DNA of 64,000 nucleotides from NCBI GenBank assembly GCA_038253945.1, contig JBBSGR010000001.1, positions 368,340 to 432,339 on the forward strand, written 5' to 3'. The notes under the pieces were generated by a model. The model saw nothing but the letters and a program-made list of their open reading frames with translations, had not been told where the DNA came from and did no database searches. The stretch is from JBBRYW01 sp038253945 (lineage in GTDB: Bacteria > Actinomycetota > Thermoleophilia > Gaiellales > Gaiellaceae). This document shows positions 56,502 to 64,000 of this stretch, piece by piece. How positions within the stretch are numbered: position 1 is the stretch's first letter; the number at the start of each line of letters is the position of its first letter. The position numbers and the translations under genes were made by a program.

Positions 56502-57821
56502 GTGCCGCCGCCCGCCGTCGTCGCCGAGATCCCGCCCGAGGCCGCCACCGCGCTCCCAGGCGAGGCGCGCGTCCTCGAAGCCGCCCAGCGCTCCCTCCTC
56601 GGCGACCGGCGCGGGTTGCGCGCGGCCTGGCCCTTCCTCGGGCCGGCGTTCGTGGCCTCCGTCGCCTACATCGACCCGGGCAACTTCGCCACGAACATCG
56701 CGGGCGGCGCGAAGTACGGCTACCTCCTGCTCTGGGTGATCCTCGCCGCGAATCTGATGGCGATGCTCATCCAGACGATGAGCGCGAAGCTCGGAATCGC
56801 CACCGGAATGAACCTGCCAGAGGTCTGCCGCGAGCGCTACAGCCGTCCCGTCTCGATCGCGCTCTGGCTCCAGGCCGAAGCCATCGCGATGGCGACGGAT
56901 CTCGCCGAGTTCGTCGGCGCGGCTCTGGGGCTGAACCTGCTGTTCGGGATCGGACTGGTCTGGGCCGGCCTGCTCACCGGGGTGATCTCGTTCGGGATTC
57001 TCTCGCTGCAGACGCGTCACGGCTTTCGCCACCTGGAGGCGGTGATCGTCGGGCTCGTCGGCGTGATCATCGCCGGCTTCGCCTTCCAGGTACTGCACGC
57101 CGACCCGTCGTCGTCGGGGATCGCGAAGGGGCTGCTGCTACCCCGCTTCGCGGGCACGGAGAGCATCCTGCTGGCGGCCGGCATCCTCGGCGCGACGGTG
57201 ATGCCGCACGTGATCTACCTCCATTCGGCGCTGACGCAACGGCGGATCATCGGCGCCAGCCCGACCGAACGGAACAGAATCGCCCGCTTCGAGCGGATCG
57301 ACGTGATCATCGCGATGTCGATCGCGGGCGTCGTCAACATGAGCATGCTGGTGATGGCAGCCGGGGTCTTTCACGCGCGCGGCTTGACGGGCGTCAACGA
57401 TCTCGACGAGGTGTTCCGGGGGCTCGGCAGCGTCGTGGGCTCGCACACGGACGTCATCTTCGGAGTGGCGCTGCTCGCTTCCGGCCTCTCCTCCTCGTCG
57501 GTCGGGACACTGGCCGGCCAGATCGTGATGCAGGGATTCATCAGGCGCCGGATCCCGGTCTTCTTGCGGCGCACGATCACGATGTCGCCCGCCCTCGTGG
57601 TGCTCGCGGTGGGCGTCAACCCTTCGAGCGCGCTCGTTCTGAGCCAGGTCGCCCTGTCGTTCGGCATCCCCTTCGCGCTGATTCCGCTCGCCCTCTTCAC
57701 GAGCAATCGTCGCTTGATGGGTCCGCTTGCAAACGGCCGGCTGACGAACGCTGCGCTCGCCCTGGTGACGGGCGTGATCGTGTCGCTGAACGTCTTCCTG
57801 CTCTACCGGACGCTCGTCTGA
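56502..57821 (+). CDS. mntH: NRAMP-family Mn2+/Fe2+ transporter
   Basis: A 439-aa proton-coupled divalent metal importer with about eleven helices. YIDPGNFATNIAGGAKYGY (about 57-75) carries the DPGN metal site of helix 1; TVMPHVIYLHSALTQRR (about 230) has the MPH motif of helix 6; ATDLAEFVGAALG lies in helix 4. GTG start 4 bp after the MntR-like gene, so both are one transcription unit. The 3' end overlaps the flippase gene on the other strand by 19 bp. Confidence 0.93.
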   Translation: MPPPAVVAEIPPEAATALPGEARVLEAAQRSLLGDRRGLRAAWPFLGPAFVASVAYIDPGNFATNIAGGAKYGYLLLWVILAANLMAMLIQTMSAKLGIATGMNLPEVCRERYSRPVSIALWLQAEAIAMATDLAEFVGAALGLNLLFGIGLVWAGLLTGVISFGILSLQTRHGFRHLEAVIVGLVGVIIAGFAFQVLHADPSSSGIAKGLLLPRFAGTESILLAAGILGATVMPHVIYLHSALTQRRIIGASPTERNRIARFERIDVIIAMSIAGVVNMSMLVMAAGVFHARGLTGVNDLDEVFRGLGSVVGSHTDVIFGVALLASGLSSSSVGTLAGQIVMQGFIRRRIPVFLRRTITMSPALVVLAVGVNPSSALVLSQVALSFGIPFALIPLALFTSNRRLMGPLANGRLTNAALALVTGVIVSLNVFLLYRTLV

Positions 57822-59254
57822 GCGCGGGCCCTTCTGCGAGTCAGAGCTCTGAGCGCGCGCCGCTCGTCCGGCAGGTAGAAGCCGGCGAGCAGGAGGGCGA
57901 GCGGGTAGGCGGCGATCAGTCCCACCGCCCCTGCCAGCGGGACGTGGAGGACCTTCCCGGCGACCGTCAGTGCGACGGCGACCCCGACCGCGAGAAGAAT
58001 CCGGCGCCACTGATACGGGACGAAGAAGAGGCGTTGCGCGCGCCAGGTCATGCCGAGGAAGAGCACGGTGTAGGCCGCGACCGTGGCGATCGCGGCGCCC
58101 ATCATCCCGTACGGCGGAATGAGGATGATGTTCAGCGCGAAGTTGACGATCGCCGCCGCCCCGGTCACGACCCAGTTGAACTGCGTTCGCCGAACGCGGC
58201 CTACGCCGATCGACACGACGATGTACCCGGCGAAGGCGGTCGCCGCGAACGACAGCGGGGCGACGACGCGCGAGCCCGGGTAGTACTGGGGCGTCGCGAG
58301 CAGATGCGCGAGCCAGGGGGCGAGCAGGCCGAGGGTCAGCGAGACCCAGCTCGCCAGGGCGATCAGGTACGTCAGGACGTAGGCGTAGGTGCGGCGCGCC
58401 TCGTCGTCGTCGGAGATCGAGTAGGCGAAGGCGGGCCATGCGGTGCGAAAGGCCGTCAGCAGCAGGACGTTCGCCGACGCGAGCCGAACGCCGAGCTCGT
58501 ACAGGCCGTTCTCCGCGCGCCCGGAGATGTGGACGATGAAGATCCGGTCGCTGAAGTTCAGCACCCAGAGCATGAGTCCGGTCGGGATGAGCGGGACGCC
58601 GAACCGGTTCATCGCCCGGAGCAGCCGGCGGTCGAAGCCGAGCGCCAGTTGGTCGCGCCGGTGGGCGAGGAGCCCGAGGTACACCGCGAGCGTGCCGATG
58701 AAGTTCCCGACGACGACGCCGAGCGCTCCCTCGTGGAAGTGCACCACGAGGACGATCGTCGCGGCGATCGTGACCAGGATGTTCACGACGCTCGCGACGA
58801 GGAACCGGCCGGGCTGCTGCTCGAGCCGGAAGAGTGACGTCAGCTGCTCGTAGTTCATCTGCGCCCAGATCCCGACGAACGCTGCTCGCACGAGGTTCTG
58901 CTGCCCGCCCAGGCCGAGCGCCGACGCGATCGGCCCCGCGAGCGCGACGCCGGCCCCGAGGCCGGCCGTTGCGGTCGTCATCGTGAACCAGAACGACGTG
59001 CGCAGGACGGCGAGACGCCGCGCCGGCTCCCGGGAGTCGAAGTAGAAGCGGAACATGGCGTTCGGGATGCCCGCGCGCAGGACGATCACCAGCACGACCG
59101 AGAACGCGGTGATGACCCCGACCGCTCCGAGGTCCGACTTGTCGAGGTAGCGCGTGTAGAGGGGAAGCAGCAGGACCGCGAGGATGCGAGAGATGATCCC
59201 GCCGAGGCCGTAGACGGCCGACTGCTGAGCGAGCTGCTTGATCCGCCTGGACAT
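57803..59254 (-). CDS. Wzx-type polysaccharide flippase (MATE/MOP superfamily)
   Basis: A 483-aa membrane protein with about 13 hydrophobic segments. It starts SRRIKQLAQQSAVYGLGGIISRILAVLLLPLYTRYL, a typical Wzx N-terminus. ATG at 59254 gives this start; the frame is open about 520 codons further upstream but crosses the 59284-59592 repeat, which has no family sequence. It would flip lipid-linked repeat units to the outer face. Transcription probably starts at the upstream ATP-grasp gene across the repeat. Confidence 0.88.
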   Translation of the reverse strand: MSRRIKQLAQQSAVYGLGGIISRILAVLLLPLYTRYLDKSDLGAVGVITAFSVVLVIVLRAGIPNAMFRFYFDSREPARRLAVLRTSFWFTMTTATAGLGAGVALAGPIASALGLGGQQNLVRAAFVGIWAQMNYEQLTSLFRLEQQPGRFLVASVVNILVTIAATIVLVVHFHEGALGVVVGNFIGTLAVYLGLLAHRRDQLALGFDRRLLRAMNRFGVPLIPTGLMLWVLNFSDRIFIVHISGRAENGLYELGVRLASANVLLLTAFRTAWPAFAYSISDDDEARRTYAYVLTYLIALASWVSLTLGLLAPWLAHLLATPQYYPGSRVVAPLSFAATAFAGYIVVSIGVGRVRRTQFNWVVTGAAAIVNFALNIILIPPYGMMGAAIATVAAYTVLFLGMTWRAQRLFFVPYQWRRILLAVGVAVALTVAGKVLHVPLAGAVGLIAAYPLALLLAGFYLPDERRALRALTRRRARAQTSVR

Positions 59255-59283
59255 CACCTCGTAAGGGTAAGCGGCGCCTCGAA

Positions 59284-59592
59284 CGGACCTGCCCCGGGGC
59301 CTGTCCTCCGGACCGGCCCGGGGGTCTCCCGGACCTAGCCTCGTCGGACCTGCCCCAGGGCCTGTCCCCCGGACATGGCCTCTGCGGACCTGCCCCGGGG
59401 CCTGTCCCCTGGACCTGGCCTCCTGGTCCGGGTCGGCGGCGGATCGCCTCGGCGTGCCCCAGGGCCTGTCCCCTGGACCTAGCCTCATCGGACCTGCCCC
59501 GGGGCCTGTCCCCTGGACAAACGGACCTGCCCCGGGGCCTGTCCCCCGGACCTGGCCTCCTGGTCCGGGTCGGCGGCGGATCGCCTCGGCGG
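59284..59592. repeat. Cluster of GGGGACAGG-CCCC repeats between the flippase and ATP-grasp genes
   Basis: Six degenerate copies of CGGACCTGCCCC[G/A]GGGCCTGTCC[C/T]C[C/T]GG start near 59284, 59344, 59385, 59454, 59489 and 59522. On the minus strand the core is GGGGACAGGCCCC. A 43-bp block (CCTGGCCTCCTGGTCCGGGTCGGCGG...) occurs twice, at about 59413 and 59550. The whole 344-bp space 59255-59598 is this array plus a short tail; I see no gene or regular spacers in it. Confidence 0.85.
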
Positions 59593-59598
59593 GGACGG

Positions 59599-60795
59599 TT
59601 AGCGCCGCAGCGGGTCGCCGAGGAAGCGTAGGGCGCGGCTGACGCCGGGCAGGGGGTTGACGACGAACCGCACGGCGTGAACGACGCCTGGCAGCGGATC
59701 GTCGAGCGCGAACACCGGGTCGCTGTAGGGGAGGCGCGTGAAGGCGAGACCCTGCTCGGACATGATCGTGATCGACCAGCGCTTGCCGGTCCCGTCCGAG
59801 CGAGCCGGCGCGGGCCGGGTGCCGACGAGGTCCTCGTAGGCCGCCGTGATCACGTTTGCGCCGCAAAGCCCCGAGAGCTCGTGCCACTGCCACAGCCGCG
59901 GGTTGACCTCGATCAGCTTGAGCCGGCCGTCGCGCGGGTCGCGCTTGCACTCCACCTGCGCGATGCCGTGGAACTCGAGCTCGCGCAGGATCTCGAGCCC
60001 GTACTCGACCACCTCGTCGTCCCAGAGAGCCTCGCCGATCCGGGCGCTGCCCATGTTGTGCCGGGTCTGGCGAAGCTTGCGCCCGCAGAAGCGGACGAGC
60101 ACCTCTCCGTCGGCTGCGATGTACGTGCCGAGGGTCCACAGCCTCTCGTCTCCGCCCGGAATGAACTCCTGCACCATCGGCTCGTATTCCTTGGCGAGCG
60201 CGTAAGCCCGATCGAGCTCGGCGAAGCTCGTGCAGAGGAACGCCTGGCGGCGGAAGCGGCGCTTGAAGACGATGTTGTCCGAAGGCTTGACGAGCAGCGG
60301 GAAGCCCACTTCGCCGGCCGCCGTCCTCGCCTCCGCCGCGGATCGCGGGTGGCGTGTCTGCGGGATCCCGAGGCCGATCGCCTCGGCCGCCTCGAGCTGG
60401 CGCCGCTTGCTCTGCAACGGCTCGAGTACCTCCCAGGAGGGAAACGGATACCGAAAGCGCTCGCCGAGCTCGTCGCGGTGACGGGCGAGCGCGTTCAGAT
60501 GCTCGTCGTGCGTCGGGAAGATGGGAGCCGGACGCCCGAGCTCGTCGCCGAGGGAGAGCAGCGCGGCGATAAACCCGTCTTCGTCCACGAGCGGATCCGG
60601 GGCCAGAAGACGGTGGGCGTAACGCGACCGGAATCCCAGCGCCCACGTGCGATGGTCGACGGCGACCACGGGAAGGCCTGCCCGCCCGAGCGAACGGATC
60701 GCCCCGAGACCGTTGACCCAGCCGACCTCGATCACGATCGCGGGCGGCCGGTCGGAGGAGGCGACGGCCTTGACGATCTCCTCCAGGTCGGTCAC
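59599..60795 (-). CDS. ATP-grasp family ligase of unknown substrate
   Basis: 398 aa. An N-terminal Rossmann-like domain (VIEVGWVNGLGAIRSLGRAGLPVVAVDH, about 21) precedes the ATP-grasp fold: VGFPLLVKPSDN (about 160), a MVQEFIPGGDERLW segment (about 205) and the Mg/ATP residues QVECKRDPRDGRLKLIEVNPRLWQWHELS (about 291). Such proteins join a carboxylate to an amine or hydroxyl nucleophile; here the neighbours are glycan genes. GTG 60795 lies 6 nt from TAGAAT (leaderless). Confidence 0.82.
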   Translation of the reverse strand: MTDLEEIVKAVASSDRPPAIVIEVGWVNGLGAIRSLGRAGLPVVAVDHRTWALGFRSRYAHRLLAPDPLVDEDGFIAALLSLGDELGRPAPIFPTHDEHLNALARHRDELGERFRYPFPSWEVLEPLQSKRRQLEAAEAIGLGIPQTRHPRSAAEARTAAGEVGFPLLVKPSDNIVFKRRFRRQAFLCTSFAELDRAYALAKEYEPMVQEFIPGGDERLWTLGTYIAADGEVLVRFCGRKLRQTRHNMGSARIGEALWDDEVVEYGLEILRELEFHGIAQVECKRDPRDGRLKLIEVNPRLWQWHELSGLCGANVITAAYEDLVGTRPAPARSDGTGKRWSITIMSEQGLAFTRLPYSDPVFALDDPLPGVVHAVRFVVNPLPGVSRALRFLGDPLRR

Positions 60796-60801
60796 CGGGG
60801 G

Positions 60802-60807
60802 ATTCTA
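60802..60807 (-). promoter_or_regulatory. Candidate -10 element of a leaderless transcript for the ATP-grasp gene
   Basis: TAGAAT on the minus strand (60807-60802) is followed by CCCCCG and GTG 60795. It faces away from TAGGAT at 60823-60828, the likely -10 of the divergent methyltransferase gene. Confidence 0.55.
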
Positions 60808-60858
60808 GACGCCGTGACCGCATAGGATGCCGGCGCGACCGACAGGCCGAGGAGGCAG

Positions 60859-61611
60859 ATGGGAACCGCTGCGCAGAGACTGATCCGGACGATCAAGCGC
60901 CAAGTGCCCGTGGCCGTGAAGCGGCCCGTGCGGCGAATGGTCCCGCCGAGGTACCGCCGGCTCTTCGACCCCGACTGGCATCGACGCACGATCGGGAATC
61001 CCCGGCTCTGGGAGGCGCTCGGCAGGCTCCAGTTCGAGTACCTGGTGGAGCGAGGGCTGGCTCCCCACCACTCCTTCCTCGACGTGGGCTGCGGACCGCT
61101 CCGGGGCGGTGTCCACTTCATTTCCTACCTCGAGGCCGGGCACTACTACGGGGTGGACAAGAACGCCGACGTGATCGAGGAGGCAAGGCGGGTAGAGCTA
61201 CCGGCCCACGGGCTCGTCGACAAACGTCCGACCCTGGTGGCGATGGACGACTTCGGCTTCGGCCGCCTCGATCGTCAGTTCGACTACGCAGTGGCGCAAT
61301 CGGTCTTCACGCACCTCCCGCTCAACAGCATCATTCGCTGCCTGATGGAGGCGGAGAAGGCTCTCGTCGACGGCGGAGAGCTCTATGCGACCTTCTGGGA
61401 GAACGAGCGAGGCAAGCTGAACCTCGACGACATCCGGCAGAACCCCCACGCCGTGACGCACTTCGACCGGGACTTCTACCACTACGACGTTCCCACCTTC
61501 GAGTGGATCTGCGAGGGCACCAGCCTGAGCGTCCGGTACCTGGGCGGCTGGGAGAATCCGGCGAACCAGAAGATGCTCGTCTTCCGGAAGGGCTCCGGAG
61601 AGCCGCGCTAG
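60859..61611 (+). CDS. Class I SAM-dependent methyltransferase
   Basis: 250 aa. The SAM site is FLDVGCGPLRGGVHFISYL (about 74-92), then HYYGVDKNADVIEEAR (about 95) and the loop VAQSVFTHLPLNSIIRCL. The N-terminal 60 residues are basic (RTIKRQVPVAVKRPVRRMVPPRYRRL) and resemble the N-terminus of sugar-linked methyltransferases. Acceptor unknown, perhaps a glycan. ATG is preceded by GAGGAGG, so this gene, unlike several neighbours, has a conventional ribosome site. Confidence 0.85.
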   Translation: MGTAAQRLIRTIKRQVPVAVKRPVRRMVPPRYRRLFDPDWHRRTIGNPRLWEALGRLQFEYLVERGLAPHHSFLDVGCGPLRGGVHFISYLEAGHYYGVDKNADVIEEARRVELPAHGLVDKRPTLVAMDDFGFGRLDRQFDYAVAQSVFTHLPLNSIIRCLMEAEKALVDGGELYATFWENERGKLNLDDIRQNPHAVTHFDRDFYHYDVPTFEWICEGTSLSVRYLGGWENPANQKMLVFRKGSGEPR

Positions 61612-61628
61612 GCCGCGGTCCGCCCGCG

Positions 61629-62657
61629 TCAGAGCGACTCGTAGATCTCGATCAAGCGTCCCGCGATCACGTCGATGTCGTGCACACGCTCGACGTAGGC
61701 GCGGCCCTCCTCGCCGAGCCGCCGGCGCAGCTCGAACGACTCTACGAGCGGCCGCAGCTTCTCCACGAGATCGTCCTTGGTCGCGGAGACGAGGGGAACC
61801 TTCAGACCGAAAGCCTGCTCCGTCAACTCGACGGCCTCGGGGTCGAGGTGCGTCACGACCGGCTTCCCGTACGCCATCGACTCGATTGCGAACACGCCGT
61901 GCCAGAGGTAGTGCATCTGATCGACCATGATGTCTGCGCGCCTGAACCGCTCGACTGCCTCCTCGTGAGGGACGCCGTGCACGACGTCGAGGTCGACCGG
62001 AAGCTGGTCGCACGCTTTGACGATGTGCTCGGTTCCCTTCTTTCCGAAGTGCGAAGGAGCGTGGACGACGAGCGGGCGCTCGCGTTCCACCGGAGGCACC
62101 GGCCGATACTCGCGCAAGTCGAGTCCCGGTACGACGACGAGCGCGTCTGGTACCCAGCGAGTCGCAGCGTAGGAGCCCACGATCCAGGTGTCGAACTTCT
62201 TCCGGTACTCGAGAGCCTCGAGCGGTTTTCCCCGGATGTCGGCTCCGAGGAAGTGCATGACCGACTTCCTGCCGGTAGCACGCAGGATCGGCATCTGGAG
62301 CTTGCGCGGGACGAACGTGTGCCCGAAGTAGAAGTGGAAGATGTCGGTCTGCGGGAGGTAGCGGGCGAACGCTCGCCACTGGACGGCCTGCTGGCGCAGG
62401 AAGCCCTGCCTCGGCCGCTCGAGGTTGATGTCGTACTCGTGCGGACGCCACGGCTGCGGCTGGAAGACGAGCAGGCGCGCGTCCACGCCTCGGCGTCGCA
62501 GGGCGTTGACGTTGGTCCACCCCGTGCCTCCGAGGTTGACCGGCAGGTGGAGGACTCGGGCGTCGATGGGCCGAACAATACGCAGACAGCCGCGGCGCCT
62601 GGGCCGGGCTGCCCACGCCCGAGAGTAGTGCCAGACGGTCGAATACGCTGCGGCCAT
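61629..62657 (-). CDS. GT4-family glycosyltransferase
   Basis: 342 aa. A Rossmann N-domain (RVLHLPVNLGGTGWTNVNALRRRG, about 34-57) and a C-domain with VHAPSHFGKKGTEHIVKA (about 194), VHGVPHEEAVERFRRADIMVDQMHYLWHGVFAIESMAYGKPVV (about 224-266, E-x7-E region) and DKLxxL-type C-terminal helix. It transfers a sugar from a nucleotide donor to a glycan or lipid. ATG 62657 shares bases with the divergent gene start at 62656, so the true start may be further in, but no ATG/GTG/TTG occurs before RVLHLP; ATT or ATC would be needed. Confidence 0.85.
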   Translation of the reverse strand: MAAAYSTVWHYSRAWAARPRRRGCLRIVRPIDARVLHLPVNLGGTGWTNVNALRRRGVDARLLVFQPQPWRPHEYDINLERPRQGFLRQQAVQWRAFARYLPQTDIFHFYFGHTFVPRKLQMPILRATGRKSVMHFLGADIRGKPLEALEYRKKFDTWIVGSYAATRWVPDALVVVPGLDLREYRPVPPVERERPLVVHAPSHFGKKGTEHIVKACDQLPVDLDVVHGVPHEEAVERFRRADIMVDQMHYLWHGVFAIESMAYGKPVVTHLDPEAVELTEQAFGLKVPLVSATKDDLVEKLRPLVESFELRRRLGEEGRAYVERVHDIDVIAGRLIEIYESL

Positions 62658-63864
62658 GATTCCCGCCTCCGTCGAGCGCAGGGCGCGCTGGGTGCTCGAC
62701 TCGATCGGGGCTCGGGAGGTCGGCTTCGGCGACGACGTTCCATATCGAGCTGAGGCTTGGGAGCGGCTGGAGCATGGAGAGCGGCCGGGCGACGACGATC
62801 TAGCGGACGCCTTCTTTCACCTCGCGCGCCTCGAGGAACGGCGAGGCGCCCGGGACGAGCACGGGCGGTTCCCCGCGACGACGACCTGCCTCGATCCTCT
62901 CGACCCGCCGCTCGAGCGGCTGCGGCGACGGCTCGGGATCGAGCCGCCGCGCTGGCGCGGCGCGCGCTTCGCCGTCGCCCTCACGCACGACGTCGACGTG
63001 CCGTGGCGCTGGACCCGGATCGGCATGCTCGGAGCCGCAGCCCGTCTGAAGGGGCATCTCGCGCGAGGCCGGCGCGGCGGCGCTCTGCGGGAGGTGCGTG
63101 CGCTCGCCGCGGTTCCCCTGCACAAGCTACGGAGGAGCGACCCGAACTGGACGTTCGAGCACACGGTCAGGGCCGAGCGCCGACAGGGTGCGTCGTCGAC
63201 CTTCTTCCTGCTGGCGGCGCACCGGCACTCGGCCGACGGCGCCTCGCCCGAGTCGTACGAGCGGCTGCGCGGGCGCGTCGTGGAGACGCTGCTGGGCTGC
63301 GAGGCAGAAATCGGCCTCCACCCGAGCTATCTGGCGGCGGAGGATGCCGGGCTCGTCCTGGAGGAGAAGCGTGCGCTCGAGACACTTGCCGGCGACGTTT
63401 TCGGTGCCCGCTTCCACTACCTGAGGCTCGATGCCCACCGGCACCCGCGCGAGCTCGCCCAGGCGGGGTTCCGCTACGACGCGACGCTCGGCTTTCCCGA
63501 CGCTCTCGGCTTCCGGGCGGGGATCGCGCAGCCGTTCCGGCCCTGGGACGTCGATGCCGACCGCCCCGTCGACCTGGTCGAGGTGCCGCTTGCCGCGATG
63601 GACGTGACGCTCGCAGAGACGAGGTACCTGGGGCTGTCGGCCGCGGCGGCGAAGCCCCGGCTCGATGCGCTGCTCGACTGGGCCGCGGCGAACGGCGGCG
63701 GCTTCTCGATCCTCTGGCATCCCGATCGCTTCGATCGCTGGACGGCAGAGGGGTGGGACCGGCTCTACGACGGGCTGATGCGAGGCGCGCGGGAGCGCGG
63801 GGGAGTCTGCGTGTCGGCCGGCGAGCTGGCCGCAGACGCCGCGGAGTGGCTCCCGCCCGCCTAG
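62656..63864 (+). CDS. Polysaccharide deacetylase-like protein
   Basis: 402 aa. The N-terminal 110 residues are helical and unusual; ALTHDVDVPWRWTRIG (about 114, metal-binding HDVD), a STFFLLAAHRHSADG segment (about 183), EIGLHPSY (about 217) and WHPDRFDRW (about 356) match polysaccharide deacetylase-like proteins with a DUF7033-type N-terminus found in cell-surface clusters. Not a classic NodB because the first Asp pair is HDVD rather than FDDG. TACGCT lies 6 nt before ATG. Confidence 0.78.
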   Translation: MIPASVERRARWVLDSIGAREVGFGDDVPYRAEAWERLEHGERPGDDDLADAFFHLARLEERRGARDEHGRFPATTTCLDPLDPPLERLRRRLGIEPPRWRGARFAVALTHDVDVPWRWTRIGMLGAAARLKGHLARGRRGGALREVRALAAVPLHKLRRSDPNWTFEHTVRAERRQGASSTFFLLAAHRHSADGASPESYERLRGRVVETLLGCEAEIGLHPSYLAAEDAGLVLEEKRALETLAGDVFGARFHYLRLDAHRHPRELAQAGFRYDATLGFPDALGFRAGIAQPFRPWDVDADRPVDLVEVPLAAMDVTLAETRYLGLSAAAAKPRLDALLDWAAANGGGFSILWHPDRFDRWTAEGWDRLYDGLMRGARERGGVCVSAGELAADAAEWLPPA

Positions 63865-63874
63865 TAGGACTTTG

Positions 63875-64000
63875 TTACTCCCGTCGGTAGAAGAGGACGA
63901 GCTGGTCGAGGTCGACGGCCTGTCGGCAGGTGCGGCAACGGCCGGTCCAACAGCGCAGGACGGGCTGCAGCAGCAGCACCGCCTGCGGCAGCGTCAGGCC
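63875..64000 (-). CDS. C-terminal fragment of an unidentified gene at the window edge
   Basis: The last 41 codons of a minus-strand gene: LTLPQAVLLLQPVLRCWTGR followed by CRTCRQAVDLDQLVLFYRRE and TAA. The hydrophobic start and the CWTGRCRTC cysteine cluster suggest a membrane-proximal or metal-binding tail. I do not recognise the family. It is convergent with the deacetylase-like gene, 10 bp apart. Confidence 0.55.
   Translation of the reverse strand, partial: GLTLPQAVLLLQPVLRCWTGRCRTCRQAVDLDQLVLFYRRE

Noticed and set aside
59284..59592. CRISPR-like or attachment-site array
   Set aside because: Irregular spacing, palindromic cores and no spacers of constant length; no cas or integrase gene near.

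Overview
The window is very GC-rich, densely packed bacterial DNA that uses GTG and TTG starts freely and is full of ATGA/GTGA stop-start overlaps. Its gene set (futalosine menaquinone route, a split b6-type cytochrome bc complex, TreT-type trehalose synthase, FlgD-like and anti-sigma-K-like secreted proteins) fits a deep-branching actinobacterium, most probably class Thermoleophilia (Gaiellales or Solirubrobacterales). That placement is inference from gene content, not a phylogeny. I see no tRNA, rRNA, CRISPR array or transposase.

Layout. 1-9092, minus strand: one long coupled run, read from trehalose synthesis (TreT, a GT20 synthase) through molybdopterin genes (moaC, moaB) and a UbiA-type prenyltransferase to cytochrome c maturation (ccmA, ccmB, ccmC, ccmD, a CcsA/HemX-like protein) and haem synthesis (hemA, start of hemC). 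9123-12292, minus: anti-sigma-like kinase, HtrA protease, YbhN-like membrane protein, and a histidine-kinase remnant. 12501-25294, plus: a cyclase/ATPase/TPR regulator, then UbiD, a menaquinol:cytochrome c reductase (Rieske, cytochrome b, cytochrome b C-terminal part fused to cytochrome c), UbiX, UbiE, a polyprenyl synthase, MqnE, MqnA, MqnC and a P-loop protein. Together these make menaquinone and the complex that oxidises it. 25306-30630, plus: secreted glycosidase-like protein, DedA, a sugar aminotransferase and a sugar 4,6-dehydratase.

30640-36618 is a lasso-peptide cluster: cyclase, precursor and HPr-kinase-like protein on the minus strand; two-gene ABC exporter, RRE (B1) and leader peptidase (B2) on the plus strand. 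The precursor is unusual: leader and a 20-residue core are fused to an S74 (endosialidase-type) self-cleaving chaperone domain, so the Ser-Asp junction of that domain would define the C-terminus of the core. 36664-49258: LysR and Fe-ADH genes, then an operon with a fumarate-reductase-like flavoprotein, both class I fumarase subunits, phosphosulfolactate synthase and sulfate assimilation (cysH, cysC, sat, TauE-like exporter), followed by decayed genes (sulfate-binding protein, macrodomain protein) and an anti-sigma-like protein. 49255-64000: cell-surface polysaccharide genes (sulfotransferase, deacetylases, O-antigen ligase, flippase, glycosyltransferase, ATP-grasp ligase) around an MntR/NRAMP manganese pair.

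Three themes cut across the window. (i) An 86-bp repeat sits in tandem at two gene junctions (ccmA/ccmB, 4 units; qcrB/qcrC, 2 units). Each unit is a 29-codon open frame whose stop overlaps the next start, so translational coupling is preserved. (ii) A GGGGACAG[G/T]CCCC palindrome family lies at three gene junctions or gene ends. (iii) Many transcription units show a -10 hexamer only 6-9 nt before the start codon, which suggests leaderless mRNAs, and several genes seem to start at ATC, ACG or CTG.
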